Source: Ophiosphaerella korrae
Taxonomy: Eukaryota; Ascomycota; Dothideomycetes; Pleosporales; Phaeosphaeriaceae
DNA length: 25,779 bases
Assembly (NCBI GenBank): GCA_028456385.1
Contig: JALNQF010000503.1
Span: 1 to 25,779 of the forward strand
Direction: 5' to 3'
A program made the position numbers and the translations under genes. Under the pieces are notes generated by a model that saw only the letters and a program-made list of their open reading frames with translations, ran no database searches and was not told the origin of the DNA. Shown one piece after another: positions 20,701 through 25,779 of this stretch. Numbering within the stretch: the first letter of the stretch is position 1; every line of letters starts with the position of its first letter.

Positions 20701-22140
20701 CTTCTTCTTGTAAATCTAGTCTTTTACTAAAGGCGTCTATAAATTAGTTGTCTTTCCTTTTTATATGTATAATTTCTATATTAAATATTAACAAGAATTC
20801 CTACTATCTCGTATATTGTTATAACAGTTCCTTGTTTATTATAAATCCTATAAGATTCTTGTAGTCTATATAGACTTTTGTCTTGTACTTTGTTCTTTGT
20901 AAGTATACTCTCTATTACTTAAATACTTTATATATTACTAGTATTTCTTTATTATAAATTAGGTAGTTAAGCTCTACTAGCTTTATTTTCTTAGAGAAGT
21001 ATTTAACTAAGTATTCTTTTTTAGTCTCTAAGTCTTCCTGTATTAGTGCTATTCTATAGACTAAGTTAGATACGTCTATCTTTACTATTACTAGTAGGTC
21101 TAGGTTGTATATTCTAATAACTAGGTTTTCTATAAACTTCTTCTTAATCTTGTTAAATACTTCGTTACATTCCTTAGTCTATTTAAATAGTGTATCTTTC
21201 TTTATAAGTTTTGTAATTAGTTCTATATCTTTAGAATATCTTACTATTAACTTTCTATAGAAGTTAGCTAGCCTATAAAATTGTTGTACCTCTTTTAGGT
21301 TTTTTAGTTTTAGCTATTTATTAATTAATTTAATCTTTTTTAGATTAATTTTGATTTTTCCTAGTTCTACAATAAATCTAAGGAAGTCTGTTTCTTTTGT
21401 ATAGAATTCGCATTTCTTTATTTTAAGGAATATTTTAGCTTTTACTAATTCTTCTAGTACCTTGTGTATATATTATACGTATTCTTCTTCTATTTCTAAG
21501 AATATAAGGATGTTATCTAAGTATGCAAATATAAATATATCTAAGTACTCTCTTAGTACTATATTAATTCTTTCTTAGAATGCTACTAGCGTATTTATTA
21601 AGCTAAAGGGTATAACTAGGTACTTGTATAATCTATACTATGTCCTAAATACTATTTTCTATTTATTACCTTTTTTAATTCTAATCTAGTAGTAGGCGTT
21701 CTAAATATCTAGTTTTGTAAAGATTTTTACTTTTCGTAGCCTATCCTATATTACGTTAATTTATAGTAGTAGGTACCTATTTTTGTTTATAATTGCGTTA
21801 GTTTTTCTAAAATCTACGTAAGGTCTTTTATTACTTATTCCTTTTTTGTCTATAAATATAAGTCTATATACTACTAAGGATTTAGATTCTCTTATCTATC
21901 CTTTTTTTATTGCGTTTTAGATAAACGCTCGTTTAATTTTAGATTCTTCTTCTGTTTTTTAGTAGACTAGGCTCTATCCTAAGTCTTTACCTTCTTCTAG
22001 TTCTATTACTAAATCCTATAGTCGATATTCTAGAAGGTAATCTTCTAGCTCTATAAGCTATTTTTCCTATTTCTTGTATTCTTTAGGGAATTCTCCTTTA
22101 TAGGTACTTATGTTAGCTTTTAATATATCTTTATTATAGC
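20700..22140 (-). pseudogene. pol: Gypsy 3 reverse transcriptase and RNase H, degraded
   Basis: RT begins near 22000 with KIKRAFIQNAIKKGQIRESK and SLVVYRLIFINKKG (resembling SPxxSPVxFVKKK-D). It continues with FTKLDIQNAYYQIRI near 21720, VFRTQYRLYKYLVIPFSLIN near 21620 and the catalytic box YLDN at 21512-21523, where the second Asp (GAC) is AAC at 21512-21514. ELGKIKINLKK (about 21350) and the FYRLANFYRKLI region (about 21255) follow. RNase H starts near 21080 (VKIDVSNLVYRIALIQE) and ends at DNQFIDAFSKR (20722-20752). Length and order fit the family. The homologous stretch in Gypsy 2 is 13980-15454. Confidence 0.92.
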
Positions 22141-22500
22141 TAATTTCTCCTGTTCTCTAATTAATGTGTAGGTTTATTATCTATAACTATAGCATACCTA
22201 GTATTATATCTTGTTCGTTATTAATTATTATTATATCTATAACTATATTTTTAATTATTATTCCTTTTAGTTTAAGTATAGAGAGAACTATCTTAAACCT
22301 AATAAGTTCTTAGAATAGTTTTCTATTAATTATACTTAGTTGTTAGGGGTACTTCTTTGTTATATAACGCATTCCTTGTGTTTCTACAAACTTCTTAGAT
22401 ATAAAGTTTCTTGTTACTCTACTATTAATTATTAATTATACTTTTCTTCCTTAGTATATACCTATTTTTGTAATGTATAGGCCTCCTATACCTTCTAACT
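22140..22500 (-). pseudogene. pol: Gypsy 3 aspartic protease, inactivated
   Basis: The protease that processes Gag-Pol reads LIINSRVTRNFISKKFVE where the family has LIDSGATGNFIS. The catalytic Asp codon at 22424-22426 is Asn (GAT to AAT), and the two Gly and the Ala of the loop are Arg, Arg and Val, all RIP-type changes. The second conserved block reads NNEQDIILGML near 22190-22220, matching the ILGMPW segment. It lies in the same frame as gag upstream and RT downstream. Confidence 0.88.
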
Positions 22501-23560
22501 TTTCTTATTTAGGTATTTTAGTAAATTGTCTATCTTTCTAGGGCTATAGGCCTACTTTAAGCTTGTATTCTTCGTACTTTAGACATTCGTCGTATATGCA
22601 TTTATACTATAGTCCTCCTTAGACATATTTCTTAGATAGTTTTAGGCTAGGTCTTACTACTACGTATCTATCTTCTAGGGTTATTTCCTATCCTTAGATA
22701 TCCTCTACTAGAATTACTCTTATATAGTTGTAGCCTTTTCTTCTTATAGGCTATATACTATTATTTGCTTTAGGGTTCCTATGTATAATACAATTCTTAT
22801 CTAAGTATACTAGCTATAATACTTTAAAGTGTACTAGGTGCCTTAGGTCTATTATTTTGTTATCCCCTTCCTAGTACTTATCTCTTCTAAGTATATCTAT
22901 TATTAGGATGTAGTACAATACTAGTACTCTTAGTGTGTAGGCTTTATTAATCTATTGTGTTTTTCTTACGAGGTATTACTACTCTTTCTCTATAAGTATT
23001 CTTCTTACTATAACTATATATTACTTTATCTATTCTTAAAATAGTATAAACTTTATTTCTTTAGAATTACGTTCTTTCTAGTCTTTATACGCTTCCTCTA
23101 TACTTATAACTATTAAGTATATTTAAACAAACCTCTATTTTTTGTTTTATTCCTTTATATCTAATATTATATAGCTATTATAGCTATATATTGTTAGCTA
23201 GGTATACTCTATACCTCTTATACTAACCTATTTCTTACTTTCTCGCGGTCCTTTAGAGGAAGCCGTAGTAGTCTCTTTATCTAGTGCTAATCCTTCGGCC
23301 TAGATTAATAGAATCTAAGGTTCTTCTCTCTCTAAGTCTTCTATTAGTAGGTCTATTACTTAAGCTATCTCTTCTAGCTAAGCTTTTATTCTTTCTTTTG
23401 TTGCTACTACTCTATTTCTCTATTGTAAGAAATATCCTACTCCCTATTTACTAAAAAGATATATATAGTAGTTGTCTTTGTAACAAAAAGTCTAATAGAG
23501 TATTACGTGTTATATTTCTTTGCTCTTAGCTACCTTTTCTTAAGGTTGAGCCTATACTTA
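22500..23560 (-). pseudogene. Gypsy 3 gag-protease linker region, degraded
   Basis: About 1 kb lies between the zinc knuckles and the protease, a long linker for a Ty3/Gypsy polyprotein. The minus strand keeps the gag-pol reading direction, but I recognise no domain. It presumably belongs to the same polyprotein, since gag and protease are in one frame on either side. The linker is absent from Gypsy 2, which is broken before this point. Confidence 0.5.
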
Positions 23561-24650
23561 TAGTGCTTCTTTCTTCTTTTTAGTTGTTTTTAACTAGTTT
23601 TCTTTCTTAAGATCTTTACTTTTATAGTCTTTTGCAAAGTATCCTAGTTTCCTATATTTATAATATACTATATCCTTCTTCTTTTGTAAGTAATAATCTT
23701 TTGTATAGTAACTTTTCTTACTATAGTTAAAGTACGTAAAGTCTTTATTCTTCTTCTTTCTCTTATCCTTGTTAGTATTAAGGATTATAAGGTCTCTAGT
23801 ATCCTAGTTTCTACTTTAGGTGCTATACTTGTTCTTTTTCTATTCTCGAAGATTATTGTTAATTTAGATTGCCTATTACTTTAGGGCTTCTAGTATCCTT
23901 AGTTTTTCTATGTAGATTATTTCGTATTGTATTTTTGAGTTTAGTCCTTGTTTAAATTGTAATATTAAGGCTAACTCGTTCTATTCTATATTTTAGGATA
24001 GTTACTTAAATTATAATACGTACTTAGGAACACTCTAGTTTTATGTAAGCTTTTCTAACTACTTTTTAGCTTATTAGGTAACGTCTATATCCCTAAATAC
24101 TACTCTTATTCGTTTAGTAAAGTATTTATAACTTCTAAAAATAGCTCTTGTTTTGTCCTTCTAGGTTATTAGAGAATATGTTGTATAGTCTATCTAGTAA
24201 GGTTTATACTATCTTATTACGTCTTCTTTAAGGTGTAATCTAATATATATTACCTTCTTCTCTTCTATGTCGAAGTATAGTACTTATATATCTATCTAGA
24301 GTTGTGCTAATACAATAAAGGGTCTTAGTTTCTCCCTTGTTCTGTTAAATTTCTTGAGGATTAGTATCTTTAGTAGTTTCTTTATTGCACTTATTTCTAG
24401 GCGTTACGTAATTAATTTAATCTAGTTTTGTCCTTCTATAATAGCCTTAATTTGTACCTTATTTTGTTTTATATAATCTTAAAGTTCCTTATTCTAAGTC
24501 TTTAGTGCGTCGATTACTATTTTTATATCTTCTTTTTTAGAGATTAGATTGTTTATGTAATCTCTAACTACTTTCTATACGGTATTATCTAACTTATAGC
24601 TGCTTAGGGGTGCTTTTGCTGCTTGTTTAGTTAAACTTTCTACTATCGTG
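23560..24650 (-). pseudogene. gag: Gypsy 3 gag with two CCHC zinc knuckles, degraded
   Basis: Gag forms the virus-like particle and binds RNA. The capsid-like Retrotrans_gag region is legible at about 23950-24150 (FRDIDVT, AKK, LEKLT, VPKYVL, ELALILQFKQG). Two zinc knuckles follow at 23693-23734 (YFNYSKKSYYTKDY) and 23624-23665 (YYKYRKLGYFAKDY). They correspond to C-x2-C-x4-H-x4-C boxes in which every Cys and His has become Tyr. The frame is identical to pol. The start codon is not identifiable because ATG may have become ATA; it should lie near 24600-24650, just inside the 5' LTR. Confidence 0.85.
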
Positions 24651-24707
24651 TTAGCTAGACTGTGCGTTACCTACGCTTCGCTTCTCGCAATAACTAAATC
24701 GGTAAGG

Positions 24708-25136
24708 TATAATAGGCCGCCTATCGTCGACTACAGGCGCCTATCTTAAAAGGGTTAGTAGATTGTAAAGTAATAACAAAAGCTCGTGTAGTAATCTATA
24801 ATAACTATAAACAATAGAAGATGTTTTGCAACTATCTTGTATTAGCGTTCTGTAGTTAAAGGATTAAATTACTAATACTATCCTAATAATATACATTCTA
24901 CTATCTATATACTTAATATAATCTATAATCTATAGTTACTAAGACTAATAGATTATAGATTACCCTAATCTATAATCTATTAGTACTAAGAGTTAACAGA
25001 TTATAGATTACCCTAGGTGTCCTAGTTATATATAGTTTCCTAATCTAGGTCGTTCCTCTACTTATCCTATACCTTGTTAGCACTTAAGTCGAGATCGATT
25101 AGTTCTATCTTAATTCCTTTTGTTATACCTATAACA
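24708..25136 (-). repeat. 5' LTR of Gypsy 3
   Basis: This is the second copy of the 429-bp LTR, collinear with 18108-18536 without gaps. It starts tataat (TGTAAC after RIP) and ends ataaca. It carries the same two hairpins at about 24919-25010. In the element this copy would hold the promoter of the full-length RNA, transcribed leftwards. Confidence 0.93.
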
Positions 25137-25141
25137 AATTA
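25137..25141. repeat. Right target-site duplication of Gypsy 3 (aatta)
   Basis: This is the partner of aatcg at 18103-18107; the two differ by two transitions. On the minus strand both encode the ATT (Ile) codon at the same place in the Copia B RT frame. Confidence 0.75.
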
Positions 25142-25779
25142 CTATTGCAGTTTAAAACAAGCGCGCTGCTAACGTAGTAGCGTAAGTTAATTGTATTAAA
25201 TTAATTATTTAGAAGTCTCTACGTACTATAATCTAAGCTTTATACTTAAGAAAGTAGCTATCTTAGTTAAGTTTATATATAAAAACCTACTTTAGAGGTA
25301 GTAGCTAATTACTTAATTATAAGCGCTCTATCTCCTCTTAGGTACTAGCTACTAGTAGCGTATTAATCTCTTTCTAAGCTACTTATTTAAAGAGCTACCT
25401 ATATAGGTGCGTATATAAGTACTTCTAATTCTATAGTAGTAGTAGTAGCTTATCTTAATATAGATAAGCTTATAGCTATAGCTAAGGCTATAGCTTAAGC
25501 TAAGTAGCTACTATAATTATAGTATTCACTATAGCAAGCTCTATATTTAAGTTATAGTCTATTAGTACTTATAGGAGTAGCTCGTCTAGTATACTACTCT
25601 ATTTACTCTACTTTAGTTTATATAATAATAAGTAAGTGCTTAAGCTTTTAGCGCTATCGTCTAGCTTATTGTTTTAGAGTCTTTTACTTAATTACGTTAG
25701 TACTAGCTATTACTAGCGTATATACTACTAATAAGCTCTAACTATATTATTTAGAGCTATATAAGATATAGCTACTTAA
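25137..25779 (-). pseudogene. pol: Copia B reverse transcriptase, N-terminal part, degraded
   Basis: This is the upstream half of the RT that is interrupted by Gypsy 3. Reading leftwards from about 25420: FKQVAQKEINTLLVAS, LLPLK, stop, VFIYKLN (PLKWVFTYKxD in the family) at about 25298, FLKYKA, IIVRRDF, then TYATTLAARLF and TAIVI up to 25137. It continues in frame at 18107 with IAKFNLEVA once one copy of the 5-bp duplication is removed. These are the standard Ty1/Copia RT N-terminal motifs. The region right of about 25420 should be the integrase to RT linker and shows no clear motif. The element runs off the window. Confidence 0.88.

Larger units (their letters stand above)
18108..25136 (-). 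mobile_element. Gypsy 3: full-length RIP-degraded chromovirus inserted in Copia B
   Basis: This 7029-bp Ty3/Gypsy element lies on the minus strand, bounded by two 429-bp direct LTRs and a 5-bp target duplication. Gag, protease, RT, RNase H, integrase and chromodomain lie in one frame (codon lowest coordinate equal to 2 modulo 3) from about 24200 to 19223 without a frameshift, consistent with a single Gag-Pol polyprotein. It has many stops and lost its protease Asp, RT Asp and knuckle ligands. It still keeps many TG and CA dinucleotides that Gypsy 2 has lost, so it is the least mutated element here. A purine tract precedes the 3' LTR. No TGG-starting tRNA primer site is visible next to the 5' LTR at 24690-24707. 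Confidence 0.93.

Noticed and set aside
24690..24707. tRNA primer-binding site of Gypsy 3
   Set aside because: The minus strand next to the 5' LTR reads CCTTACCGATTTAG; it does not begin with TGG and I cannot match it to a tRNA end, and RIP cannot easily derive it from TGG.
1..25779. tRNA, rRNA or functional host genes
   Set aside because: No cloverleaf-like or rRNA-like sequence and no open reading frame of convincing length free of RIP stops was seen.

Overview
The window is a block of transposon debris from what is most likely a filamentous ascomycete (Pezizomycotina). No intact gene, tRNA, rRNA or CRISPR array was found. The DNA is AT-rich. CpA and TpG are strikingly rare and TpA is in large excess, yet CpG is still common (gcgc, acgcg). 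That pattern is the signature of repeat-induced point mutation (RIP), which changes C to T in CpA on both strands. Nearly every former Gln, Trp and Arg(CGA) codon in the old reading frames is now a stop. Frames can still be followed for up to 5 kb because RIP leaves almost no indels.

Layout, left to right. (1) 1-480: AT-rich, no gene seen. (2) About 480-5590, plus strand: a decayed Ty3/Gypsy gag-pol ('Gypsy 1') in one frame with protease, RT, RNase H and integrase, then a purine tract at 5871-5880. (3) About 5590-9420: no recognisable domain. (4) About 9420-11387, minus strand: the gag zinc knuckle, protease and integrase of a Ty1/Copia element ('Copia A'), cut at 11388. (5) 11388-15454, minus: the 3' part of a chromodomain Ty3/Gypsy element ('Gypsy 2'), from its 3' LTR to the start of RT, broken at 15454. 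(6) 15455-18107 and 25137-25779, minus: a second Ty1/Copia element ('Copia B') that starts at the Gypsy 2 breakpoint. (7) 18108-25136, minus: a complete 7029-bp chromovirus ('Gypsy 3', same family as Gypsy 2) with two 429-bp LTRs, inserted inside the RT of Copia B. The two halves of that RT read on in frame across the insertion if one 5-bp target duplication is dropped.

The simplest history is a nest: Copia A was entered by Gypsy 2, which was entered by Copia B, which was entered by Gypsy 3. The right-hand remains of the three outer elements would lie beyond the window. Gypsy 3 is the innermost element and also the least mutated.

The most unusual content is a set of degraded reading frames on the plus strand, antisense to their host elements, between the end of pol and the 3' LTR. 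They occur in Gypsy 2, Gypsy 3 and Copia B. Each reads as a Cys-rich zinc-finger-like cluster followed by a helical, charged segment. Finding the same architecture in the same antisense position in two retrotransposon superfamilies deserves a check. All functional assignments come from motif reading by eye; no database search or computed index was available.
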